Source: Opisthocomus hoazin (lineage: Eukaryota > Chordata > Aves > Opisthocomiformes > Opisthocomidae). Taken from it: a stretch of 64,000 nt of DNA. The notes beneath the pieces are model-generated. The model searched no databases and had not been told where the DNA came from. It was given only the letters and a program-made list of their open reading frames with translations. Shown one piece after another: positions 35,143 to 46,300 of the stretch. Position 1 is the stretch's first letter, and every line of letters starts with the position of its first letter. The position numbers were made by a program, and so were the translations under genes. Where the stretch lies: the NCBI RefSeq assembly GCF_030867145.1, contig NC_134428.1, positions 19,633,537 to 19,697,536 on the forward strand, in the 5' to 3' direction.

Positions 35143-35734
35143 AGGGGTTGAAACGTCGGCTGCGGTACTTGTGTCTGCGCGTGTCGCTGCCCCGCACTCC
35201 GCGATCGGTTTCCCTGTATCGGTTGACCCTGGAAATCATACTTAGACCGACATTGATTAGCATAATGACACCCTTTTCGGCATCTAAGGCAGACCCCAAG
35301 GGCCTGGCACCAGCATTGGTAGCCAAACAGTTCCTTTTCAAATGACCTGGTTTGCCGCAACCATAACAATTCCTGGGCCCCCCAGAGCTGTGCATGGCCG
35401 CGAAAGCAGCAGCCATGGCTTCAAATTTATGATCCATAGTGCCAATTCTATTACAAGCTTCTACCATTTCCACCAGTGTGGGGTTTGGATTTGGGAGAGA
35501 TTTCAGTAACTTTTTACAATCCACATTAGCATTTTCTACAGCCAATTTTAACAACAAAATCTCCTGCACTTCTGTGTTGTCTGTCTGACGCTCCAGAGCT
35601 TGCTTCAGCCTGTCAATAAACTGCATATAAGGTTTCCGGGGGTCCTGGGTAATCGTAGTGAAGGTTTTTTGCGGTTTTTGTGAGTCAGGGACTTTAAAAA
35701 GGGCCTTGTTTAGCTTTTTCATGAATCGCTTCAA
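35058..35734 (-). pseudogene. gag: ERV gag, capsid C-terminus and nucleocapsid zinc knuckles, frameshifted
   Basis: Capsid C-terminus (DPRKPYMQFIDRLKQAL) and the first CCHC knuckle (CYGCGKPGHLKRNC) lie in one frame (35734-35093). The second knuckle (CLRCRKGCHYANQC) is in another (35369-35058), so an indel sits between them near 35.30-35.34 kb. By position modulo three, this second shift returns the frame to that of the gag start, so the two gag indels compensate. A Gln/Pro-rich tail follows and overlaps the dUTPase-protease frame. Confidence 0.82.
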
Positions 35735-36626
35735 GAGCTTCCCGTGGGATATCCCGGGCTTGAGCCACCGGATCAGAATACTGACCCGTGCCAGTAAGGT
35801 GCTCGATAGTCAGCGCAGCTATAGCTGCATTGCCATGACCCACGTAAGTCGTGAGAAGTGCCTGGAGTCCCCCCCTCCAGTGTGACTCCCACAGGGAGTA
35901 CTGTGTCGGAGTCAGTAACAGTTGCGCTAAAGATTTTAAATCATGCGGAGTCATAACATAAGTGTCGAAAACAGAAGACAGCAAACTTGCAAAATACGGA
36001 GACGAAAGCCCGTGCTCAGTAACAGTACGACGCAGTTCCTTAATTACCGAGAAAGATAAAGCCTCCCACTGAGCCCCCCGACCGTGATAGATCACGGGGG
36101 CTACAATTGTTTTAGCGATTTCTAACTCCCCCTCCTTCAAGGCTTGGCGTTTTATATTAGCCCACACATCGTGCGGGTTATGGGGGTAGAGATCCGGTTC
36201 TTTTTCAGGATCCACCGGACCTGGGTCAAAAGGATCCCCCCCTGGGGGGTATCCTGCAGCACACACTCTTAAGGGTTTGTTCTCCGGCAGCACCGGAGGC
36301 GCCGTGGGAGAGTTATCCTCCTCCCCTGCTTTGTCTTTATGATTTTTCTCTTGCGCTTTTAAAGTCTCAAAAACACTCCTCCACCAGGGGAGCATACGCT
36401 GGGCTTCGGCGTTCCCTGTCGTTGCCGCGTCCCATAGTTTCACCCCCACATCATCCCAAAGTTCCCACGTAAAGATAGTAGACGCAGTTACGGTGGGCAT
36501 CTTCACTTGTACCCATTTAAGCATCAGTTTAAGATCATGCCTGGAAATATTCTTTCCATGTCTTTTAAGGAGAGCTTTCATAAGCTCATATACATCTCTC
36601 TCTGGGGAAGACGTCTGACTTCCCAT
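35694..36626 (-). pseudogene. gag: ERV gag, matrix to capsid portion
   Basis: The frame starts at ATG 36626 with Met-Gly (MGSQTSSPERD), a likely N-myristoylation signal, and runs about 310 codons to a stop at 35694. It covers a matrix-like N-terminus, a Pro-rich linker (TAPPVLPENKP, then AAGYPPGGDPFDPGPVDP) and most of a capsid (KELRRTVTEHGL, LLLTPTQYSLWESHW). Near 35.70-35.73 kb the capsid homology moves to another frame, so the reading frame is broken there. Structural proteins of the virion core are the expected products in an intact relative. Confidence 0.85.
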
Positions 36627-36752
36627 GTTTCCCACAGCTCACCTCTCAGCTCCAGAGGGATTGTTTAAGCCGGCTCCTGCTTCCTTTCAGCAGCTCATTC
36701 AACGTCCTGTGGGACTCGCAGCATGCCACGCAGATAGGTGGTTTTTCTCCGA

Positions 36753-36770
36753 ATCACATCGGGGTCACCA
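36753..36770 (-). other. Primer binding site, tRNA-Trp type
   Basis: The plus strand reads atcacatcggggtcacca, which resembles the 3' end of tRNA-Trp including CCA, with one mismatch to the vertebrate tRNA as I remember it (ACATC for ACGTC). It begins three bases inside the 5' LTR. Use of tRNA-Trp is characteristic of avian alpharetroviruses. Confidence 0.85.
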
Positions 36771-36773
36771 ATT

Positions 36774-37168
36774 TGCCGCAATTGAGAGACGGGACACTGC
36801 TTGATGCAAGCAGGATGATCGTTTTATTGTTCTTACACACATACATTTATACAGATCAGAAGGCAGCGTGTTTTAAACTGATTGGTTAAGTTTCAAACTA
36901 GGCACCTATTGATTGGTTAACACAGTTGCTAATACAGACACATTCTTTTCCTAAGCTCATCTAAACTAAGGCCATGCAGACACATTCTTTGCTTATCTTA
37001 TCCAAGGCCTTGCTTCCTCCCTCAGGATGGCTCGGCACTATCTCTCTTCTTCTCAGGGTCAGGATGGCTAGGCACTAACTCCCTTCTTCCCAGGGTTTAT
37101 GGCCCACAAGTTCCAACACATCCTCCCTCATCAATTGCACCGCGCTGGGGGCCCTGCTGAGGCCCACA
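36774..37168 (-). repeat. 5' LTR of the provirus
   Basis: A 395-bp LTR, the same length as the 3' LTR. The four differences are g/a early (TGCCGCG versus TGCCGCA), c/t in gacaccgc/gacactgc, c/g in gcgtctttt/gcgtgtttt, and t/g in cattctttt/cattctttg. The TATA-like and AATAAA signals are both kept. Confidence 0.92.
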
Positions 37169-37335
37169 GGTTTCCATGGTGGTTGTTTCTTTCTAACTAG
37201 CATTTGCTTTCAGTTGTTCAACTTGCAATGTGAATTGCTGAAGAGAACCTTGACTATCGATGTACTTCCAAGCTGTTTGTATTATGTGGCGTGTCTTGTA
37301 GGAGTTGCTCCATAACCCCGGATAAACTGCTTTGA

Positions 37336-40300
37336 ATGGAAACTCAGACTAGCTTGAAGGGCGTGTTTGTTACGAGGGGAATTTTCTCTTCACCTCAGGT
37401 AACTTTGCTCTTCATGTTTTGCTGCAGTTCGAGTTATTCTTCGTCTGCTTTGGATTTTGAGACTGAAAATAAAATAGATCCAGTATTTGATTCGCCAAGA
37501 ATGTTGCGGCGTAGCTTACGGTTATCTGCTGTGGCATTGAAGAAATCCAGTGTTGCACCAAAGGATACCCATCCTGACAGCTCTTATGCTGGAAACCTGT
37601 CCTTCAGAGAGCAGTCTTCCAAGTAAGCACTTTTTGTCGTCACAAGTTAATTTTTTGGTTGGAGTCTTGAGACTTGCTGTTTGAACATGACAGTACAAAC
37701 CTAGTTTCCCGGCTGCTTCATTCTTTGTTCTCGGCATTGACTGCCATACTCTGAGAATTATGCTCAGTGTGTGGTTTGCAGTGAAGTCTTTGCAAAAGCG
37801 TAGATGTTGGAGGACTTTCTTTTAAACCTGATTTGAGCCGTTTAGTCATGTCAGTTTTAACATACCCTGCCTTTTTTTTTCATTTAAAGTGAGAGAGAAA
37901 GAGAAATTTACATCTTTCGTGCTGTATCGTATGTGTCTTTGCTCTGTTTCGTAGGGTGCTGAAGCACTGCCCAAGTGTGAATAAGAAATCTGGCAGTGCA
38001 AGACACACACCAAGGAAGAATCTGTCCCGCTCTTCCATTGTCAGCCAAAGCAGTTTCAATAGCCATGCCAGTGATGCATCAATTGTTTCCAGTGCATTGG
38101 GTGAATCCCGGATTCGAGAGCAGAGAGAAGTTAATAATTTCTGGGGTAGGTAATCATTGCCATTGCTTGTATCGGACTGTGAAAACTGCTTCTGGGTTGG
38201 CGTGTATGAACGTGTGTCCTCATCTTCCCTCTTTCCCCATCCATGTTTCCGTTCTGCCCTCAGACGTGTGCACGTACTCACTCTTCTGCTGTAGATGTCT
38301 GCCTGCTGGAAATTCACAGTCCAGTGAGTAAACTTGATTTACTGGTGTGGTCAGCATCAGGACGCGTTGAACAGTCAAGTGAATGTGCCAGGCAAACGTA
38401 TATGTGATGCAGCACCGTAGATTGCATAGATGTAATTCTCTGTTGTCATCTGTGCATAGAGTACTGTATTTGAAGAATGGTAAACACGTAGCTTGTCTTT
38501 GCAAAGCCAAAGGAAAAGCTTTCTCTTGTTTGTGTGTAGCCAGAAGTGTGTTTCAACTTAACATACCTTCATCTGACAGTTTCAAATTCGTGGCACTGCA
38601 GTCTTTCCTGAGGGGGTTTTTGTCTGTGGCTGGCTGGTTTGTTTTTGCAAGGAGGTACAAGTATGCTTTTCTGGAACCTACTTTTTTCATTGAAGAGGAG
38701 AATACTTTACGTAGACAGTACTCCAGGTGTTGTGTAGGAGAAGATCAACAAATGACTATATCATAGAATCATAGAATCGTACATTGGAAAAGACCTCTAA
38801 GATCATCAAGTCCCACCATCAACGACTATTTGTTTCCAGTCAGTGTGCCTGTGCCCTTGAGTTGTTTCAATCTCAGTAGAATGCGTTCTAAACTGTCAAA
38901 TACCTGGCTCTTCAAACAGAATCTTAAAATACGGTAGTACCGAAGTAGTTACCAAGCAACAGAAACGGCATAAGCTTGTAATTAGCTGCTTTCAAGTCAG
39001 ATGGGAGGTAAGAAAAGGTGCAGTTGTCATTCATGTTTAGTCTGCTGCTCCCGTGGCAGAATGCTTTTCACTGTCTGTTACCCTACTACAACGATGTCTG
39101 AATGTATGGATCTGTTTCTGTTCATGTAGTGACTGCAAAATATGTTAAATACCAATCATAAAGTGGCTTTTCTTTGCAGTATTAAAATCAGTGGGACTTT
39201 CACTTGGAGTTCTTGTCAGATATCGTAGTTGATTGTGGGACTTCCTTACTCTTGGGACCAAATTTTTTTTTTTTTTCCCTTTGAAGGTCTTGATGATGAA
39301 GGCGACCCTAAAGGTAACTATGGTTTCGTTTTCTTTCCGAGTGCATTCTATTCAACGGTAACTAGCGACGGCGATACTGATAGCAGTGCTCTATATGTTT
39401 TACTCTTGGTTGGCTAGGTAGTGATACTACACTAATGCAGGGAAATGGTGATACAGAAACAGCAGAAAACAGCACAGTGGTCAATGGCTACACTTGCAGG
39501 GATTGCAGCATGCTTTCTAAACGGAAGGAGGTTCTGACAGCATACTCGCCTTCTCATGTGCCATCTTCCAGAATTTACTCCAGGGATAGGAGCCAGAAAC
39601 ATGCATCCAGTAAGTTACTTTCTCTTTTTTTTTTTTTTCATGTGGATGGCAGAATGGTGTACAGTTCAGTTGATTCTTTTTTAATGTAGTGTTCTTTAAG
39701 TACTCTTCCTGCCCTGCTAAATTTATCAATATCCAAATTCTAGATATCAGCTTACAAGGAATACCTTCCTCTGTTTCATTTGAAACTTTGCGTACTTGTT
39801 GGCTTTTGATATCTAATGCTCAGCTTTTCTTTTTCAGTGCTACTGTAGGACTTACACGGTTTTCGAATACGAGTCTATTTCTAAGGTTTTGGTAAGGGTT
39901 TTCAGATGAAACTGCTTCTGTATGGTCCAGATTTTTGATGCTTTTTTTTATTGTTACGTGAACTTTCAAAATTGAGCAGAACAGTTACTTTGCAGTGCTT
40001 CTGTTATGCAAGAAATTGGAGAGATACTGTCCTACTTTGCTTTGGGTTTTTTCTCCTCATTTAACCGTGCAGCTTATTAGAGTGTTTTTAGAAGCTAAAC
40101 CTCAAGTCCTTGAAAAATGGAACTCCAAAGGGGAAAACTGATTCCAGATAGACTCCCTGGTGACCATATTCCTAAAGCTCAAAACCAAATGAATCTGCTG
40201 TAAACAAGGTTCTGCCTTTTCAAGGCAATCTCCATTATAGGGATGCTTGTCCTCAGTGTCCTGACTGCATCTGCCTGCCTCTTGTATACCATCTGTAATT

Positions 40301-43300
40301 TCTTGATGGTTGGTAGTCCTCAGTTCTCAGGAAGTTGTTTCGTGAGTGGCCTTGAATTAGGAACCGATTTTGGAATTCTGTCAGTGTGGTATTCTTGAAT
40401 GAAGTATGTTCTCAGTAGCAAGAAATCCGTTAGTTCGGACTGTGAGGTGTGACTTCAAGTGCTTTGGGGCAAGTATATCTTTTTGGTAAATCAGTATCAC
40501 AGGTAGGAATTCTGTTGGCTTAGCGTCATGAATTACAAGGGACACTGTATGAAACCTACTTTCTGTGCTCCTGAGTTTGTATTCACGCAGGAGAATTCTA
40601 CAAGGAACTCATCTTTGCACATGCATTTGAACTTGAACTGAGTAGTTTGGGTTCAACTTCGGGAGGGCGGGGGAAGAGGCACACAGTCATGGCAGGTTTT
40701 GGGAATGTGGCTGATTCTAGGAGAGCAGCAGTATGGAGGACTGCCGCTTTGTTCCCGTGGCTCTGCAGAAGTGTGTGTCTCTAGCACTTGAGACAGACCG
40801 CTGCAGGAACTTCCTGCAATGCAGAGGCAGAGGAGGAGGTGAGAAGTCCTCACCCTTTCCAATCCACAAGAAGGATGCAGTTTGTCGCTTTGGAGCTGTA
40901 ACCCACAAAATCAGTATCAACAGCTCACGTCACCCTTGGGAAATCCTGAGTAGTGTAAGCAAGGAATTCATTGCTGTGTAGAGTTCTTAATTCTGATGAA
41001 GAAAAGGTATTCTTGCTGAAGTCATAGATTCTGTCTTGAAGGTGTTTTCCCTAGGATGTGTAGTTCTTCCAAAAGCTCTGCTCTAATACCCAGTGCATCC
41101 AGCCTTTTCAAACCATGCTTGCTTAAGTTTCACACTCCTGGCTAAACAAAGGCTTTCCATGCTTGTTGCTCACTCTTCGACAAGTTAGCGGTCACCAGAG
41201 GACAGAAATACATCTTTAGGTAGGTGAACAATTTGTATTCACACTGTTTTTTCCAACAGGAGCAACCTGTTTCTACATGAGTAAGATTCTGCGATTGATG
41301 CAAAAGATGCTGCAGTGTGTTTGACCACTGTTAGTGCAACTGTTTCAAATGGTTTTGCTGAAGCTGGGTTGTGAATTAAAAGGTACCTTTTCAGTTGTCT
41401 TCCTTGGTCTCCACAAAAAGCTGGAGTGTGTCTGTTGGGTTTTTTTCTTATGGACTTCATCTTTGGCACTACGGTGTTTTTTTTCTATAGTCTTTTGGCT
41501 GGCTCCTGTCTTTCTCTCTTTTCAGTTGTGCTACCCTTTTCCTACTTTCCCCCTGTTTTGGAAGTATCAGGATTCACATATGTGAGATATGTGTTACAGT
41601 TAAGATTCACATGTTGATTTTGACTAGGAAGTGGTAGAAGGCAATGTTTAAATTGAGAAACTGAAGTTGATTTTTTTTTTTTTTAAACTGTTTGCTGTGA
41701 GAGTGTCAAATCCTAACTCTTCAATGTCTGTAGGTTTGGACTGTCTTCGTACCCTTCAGCCCACTGTGCCATTAAAGCTTGATGAGATCTGTCTTGCAAA
41801 ACTAAAACTGCCATCATCACTCCGCACTACTCTAAAGCACATCTTGTTTTCCCCGAAAATGTTCCATTCTTCTTTAGTGCTTTCTCTTCTGTAACGCCTG
41901 CTCTGTGAGTGAAGTGAAATTGCCATAGGCAGAAGGTAACCGATTTCTGTGTGTGAATAAAACTTTGCGCTCTCCTGTTCTCTCTGCCTCAGTGCCTTGT
42001 AACTTGCTAACGCTCTCTTCTCAGTCTTCTAAGATCTCCGGTAAAACCTGTACAAAGAGGTATTGCTTCGCCTGTATTTGGAGGATGATGGGAACAGGAG
42101 CTGAAGATTTGAGGAGTTGTTACTTGGGGACTTTTGTACTAACTTTGCTATCTGAAAAGAAGCAAGAAAGGTTTTTGAATGAAAAGGCCCCCTGTTATTT
42201 ACAGAAGGAAAAAAAAGAAGTTTGCACAGAGTAGGCTGCTGCTTTGGTTGTTTTTCAGTTTTTCTGTGACTAACCTGGCTTTAGTAGTGAACCAAGCCAG
42301 TTCAGCTGAAATCTGTATCCATGATAGCTCAAATGCGCATATGTGAAAGGCTTTGAACTTGAGTTACATTCCATGTATGCTGTTTGAATGCGTTGCAGCT
42401 CACTCAGACTACTGTGGAAGCATGAATGTGAAGGAGTTTTACAGAGAAGATGGCCATCTTGGTGTAAATGAGGAATCAATATGTAAGTAGAATGACTGAT
42501 GTTGTCTTTCAGCCTTGGGCTGTACACCAGGTTGTTGCTGTAACAGTAATATCAGATGGCCCCTGACTCTAGGGAAGCTGCAAAGTCAACGATTGTTTGG
42601 CAACTTGAACGTAGGGGCAAGAATGGCGATTGCCTGGTGTACTGTAAGATTTCCCCAAGCAAGATTGACTCTGCTGTAGTTTGCTTAGTGGTTTTTGGTT
42701 TGATAACTGGTGTGATGACATAGACTTGTTCAAGTTTTCTTGTAACAATCTTGATTTGATCCTGGCTTTGTCCCATTAATCGACTGTTACCACAACCAAC
42801 AGGTGATGACTGTAAGGGGAAGAAACCTCTTGAACTGTACGCCACAGACCACATGCAATCTTTACGGGCTAAAAGGGTAGCAAGGACCATTTGGCACACC
42901 TTTTCTTATGCAGGTTGACTTGGACCTTTTTTTTTCTTTTGTTTTTGTTTTGAATCGCAATCTCACAATGTTAATCCTACATATTGTTTTGTGTTTGTTT
43001 TCTTATCTTCATCTATCAAAGTAGATGAAAAGTGTAAAGTGTCTAGAAAATTAATGAACAGCTCTTCTGTTTGATTCTTGCTCTGATACTGGCTTTCGTA
43101 CAAGCTTGGCGTGCTGCTTACCTATTAGGAAAAACAAGGTGTAGGGACAGCATACACCTTGTATGTTAGAAAGAAGAAGTCATATTGTTAATTGATTCCA
43201 CTTTGGGGCAGTTGGTACACTTGACAGGTTGAAAAGCTGCCTTGAAAAGAAAGCAAGGTATGAGGTATTGGTGTGCAGATGATTTGGATAAAGGGGTTTT

Positions 43301-46300
43301 AACATTTTATTTTTGTTCTAGTGAGAGTCAGTTTTTCCAGGAGTCTTCTAGAGGGATAGCATCTTCCCTGTGAGATGAGCGTTTGCTAGCTTGAATGACA
43401 GAGGCATCAAGAATCTGTGGAGTGCCCTTTATTCAGCAAAGGAAAATGATTTGAGACACTTCAGTCACCTAAATGTTTTGCAAAATATTGGGTTGGTAGA
43501 TCTATAGTCCCTCAGATGAAGCCAGACATATCTGCTAATCTAAAAATGTAGGATTATTTTCTCAATTTGTACTACGTAGTATGTTCTGTAGAACGAGCAG
43601 TCCTAGTCTTGGAAATAGTAATTGTTGGCTTCAGTGGGCTTCAAGTCACAGCACTTTGTTCTAGTCTGTTGGGGTTTGTTGTTGTTGTTGGTTTTGTTCT
43701 TTCTAAGAGCCTCAAAATTGACCTGCTGAAGATCCTTGGGAACATTCAGTTTATTGAACGTTTACTGCTTGTAACTTTTAGTAGGGAATATTTTCTATTA
43801 TTTGTGAGTATTTCTCAGGCATCATTAATTCTTTCACTAGGATTTAAAACATTTAATTGTTCCTTCTTCTGCACATGAACCCAGACAATGAACTTGATGT
43901 AGAACTCAGAACAAATCAGATGCTTTTAAAGTAATGATGTGCTTAAAACTTGTTTTTGTGGTACTACTTTTTTACTCTTCTTCTACACTTAGCATGACAT
44001 TGTTAGATAAACAAGCTGCAAAAGGTAAACTTTGATTTTTGGAAAAGTGATACGCTACACAGATGCTGTTGATCATTCTGTTGATCTCTGTAGATGAAAA
44101 TTGTGTTTCTAAATTGGCTTGCTTTTACTTGGCTTCATATTTATTAGTGGCTTGCTTTGCTTCTAAACAGTGAAGAACCAAGTCTGTAGATTACTGGAAG
44201 GTATGGTTTAAAATATTGCGGAACGTGTGATGTGCAGGGGATCGCATCTGTTTTACTGCATGTGCTGGGAAAGAACATTAAGCACATATATGTATGTTAC
44301 CACAAGAAGTGAATTTGTTGTAATCTAGGTTACTTTATGCTTGACGTGTTGCAAACAGTGGGAGCAACAGGATGGCTTGTGTCTCAGAAGGTGGTGTCTC
44401 TACTTTGGCTGGCCGTTCTTTCTCCAGGTGACTGTCTCAGTCTCTGTGTGTGTGTGTGTGTGCGCGCATTGCCCGTTCCTTTTGACAAACTAGGACTCTG
44501 CAGGACGTGGCGTACACTAATTCGACTATGCTTATGCTGTAGCTTTGGTGTCTTGAAATGCATGTGCTGCTTTTCTTTATTGACCAAAATATGCGTAATG
44601 AGAGGGTATATTTCTGTTCGCAGGCATAATGGGAGACTAAGCGGACCGTTTCATGCGGGAACAAGTGTGTGAATAGCACAGAATATGGGGTGCCAAGAAT
44701 AACGGGGCATGTTTTGGTTTGGTAGTCACTGCCCATCTTGGTATTCTTCTTATCAAAAACTCATGCTGCTAATCTGTGCATTTCTTGAAACATCTTGAAC
44801 TGTCTTCATTGTGTGGTAACTTCGATTCAAACATTGACTTCTGGCAAGATAGCGTTGTTCTAACAAATGAGCATTTCATATTTTTGCGTGGCTGTTGGTT
44901 TTGTTGAGTTTCTGGTGTTACAATGCTGTCGTGCTTGTGCTATCTAGATGTTAATAAGCTGCATGCATTGCCTGTGCTCACGCATTTCTCTGCTCCGCAA
45001 AGCATTCTTGGCCACAGTTGCATGTCCCTCTGCTTGGTTCCTTTGAACATGTGCCGCAGTAATGACATTTCGCGCTACCACTTTTTGTCTTCTAGGGAGG
45101 GCAGCTTCTGGCATGTACCGGTTACTTAGAACTGGATGGTATCAACTTGCTACTCTGATGTCTTTTCTCAAGGTGTTTCTTCTAAAGAGGTGTGTATCCT
45201 TTGAGAAAAGTGTTTTGTGAGCAAATGATTTACCCAGTTATAAAACAATACAAGAGGAGAAATGTGTTGTTTCATGTGAACTTTCCTCTCTCTTTCTCTA
45301 GATGCCTTCCAAAGACCTACCAGCTGTTCCTGTTTCTTCTCCCGCTCCTGTTTCGACTAGGTACGTGAATCGCTTAGTTATGACACAGACCGGTGTATGC
45401 TTACTGCAGCCATTCCAAGAGAGCATTTTTAGTTGAGCTCTCGGTTTATGAAGAAGACGCAGAAGCAAAAAAGAGCAAGTTTGTTTGTGACTAGGGCAGC
45501 AATTCAAGCTTTCAAAGTACTGACAAGTCAGTAGCCTTCCCCTTGCCGTGAAAGGAATACCCTCGATTTAATTTCATAGAGCTCTTTAGAAAGTGAGAGT
45601 GGGTGCGTAAATGCACTGAAGTCCTTTTTTCTTCACCTCCCTTGATAAGAATAGCAGTGAGGTCACAAAGAGCAGGTTGTGTACCGATTGCTTTGATTGT
45701 TGTTAATCTCCGTAAAAGTGGGGTTAGGTTCTTTGAGCAACTCATCCAAAGTCTTTCCCTTGCTCTGGACCATCCTTGAGTTGCTTAAAATACTGCTGTT
45801 TAGACTGGTTAGCTGACAGTATTCCAGGCCAGCTGTCTTCTTTGAAATAAACAAACTCAGTTTCAAACACTTGCCAAAAGTGGTGGGCTGTTTCTGAAAA
45901 GCAGGTTCATGTCTTTCATGTCCTAAAAACTTTAGAAACTACTCTGGGGAGAAGATGAAGCTTTGCAGAAACTTACAGTCAGGATTGAAAATCCTCTGTA
46001 CTAGGGAGAATAAGAAAGGAAGAACTTCGCTACCCTGTGTAGAAAGTGCTGCTACTTCTTGCTAAGATAGTGCGAAAACAAGCGTCATGTTTGTGAACTG
46101 TGAGATTGCCTAATATGTAACAAAAGTTGGAAGAAACTTGGGCTTCCGTGGAAACAATGTGGTAAGTAGTACGTAGGGTACAGGGCAAGATATTTTCCAT
46201 GGAGATAAAAAGCAGTTTTTACATCTGCCTTCAGTGAGCATGGCCTGTCTTAATTGGTAAATGAGATCTAGGTCCCAGGGACGCAGTAGTATGAGACTGA

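Larger units (their letters stand above)
31085..37174 (-). mobile_element. Class II (beta/alpha-like) endogenous retrovirus, env-less provirus with two LTRs
   Basis: A complete but coding-defective provirus lies antisense to the SUN1 array. Order on the minus strand: target duplication, 5' LTR (37168-36774), tRNA-Trp primer site, gag, dUTPase-protease, reverse transcriptase, RNase H, integrase, polypurine tract, 3' LTR (31485-31091), target duplication. The 6-bp duplication GGTTTC is at 31085-31090 and 37169-37174; unit A shows the empty site as one gggtttcc at 15178-15185. No env frame exists between integrase and the 3' LTR. The Gag-to-Pro and Pro-to-Pol frames are each offset by -1, as in betaretroviruses, while the tRNA-Trp site is typical of avian alpharetroviruses. 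Two frameshifts in gag, a nonsense codon in RT and two frameshifts in pol make it non-functional. Confidence 0.93.

Noticed and set aside
36753..36770. tRNA-like sequence ending in CCA
   Set aside because: Only the last 18 bases of a tRNA are present and they lie next to an LTR, so this is a primer binding site and not a tRNA gene.
43567..43878. 103-codon hydrophobic frame repeated in copies B, C and D
   Set aside because: It lies inside an intron between E5 and E6, has no fitting splice context, and is conserved only because the whole unit was duplicated recently.
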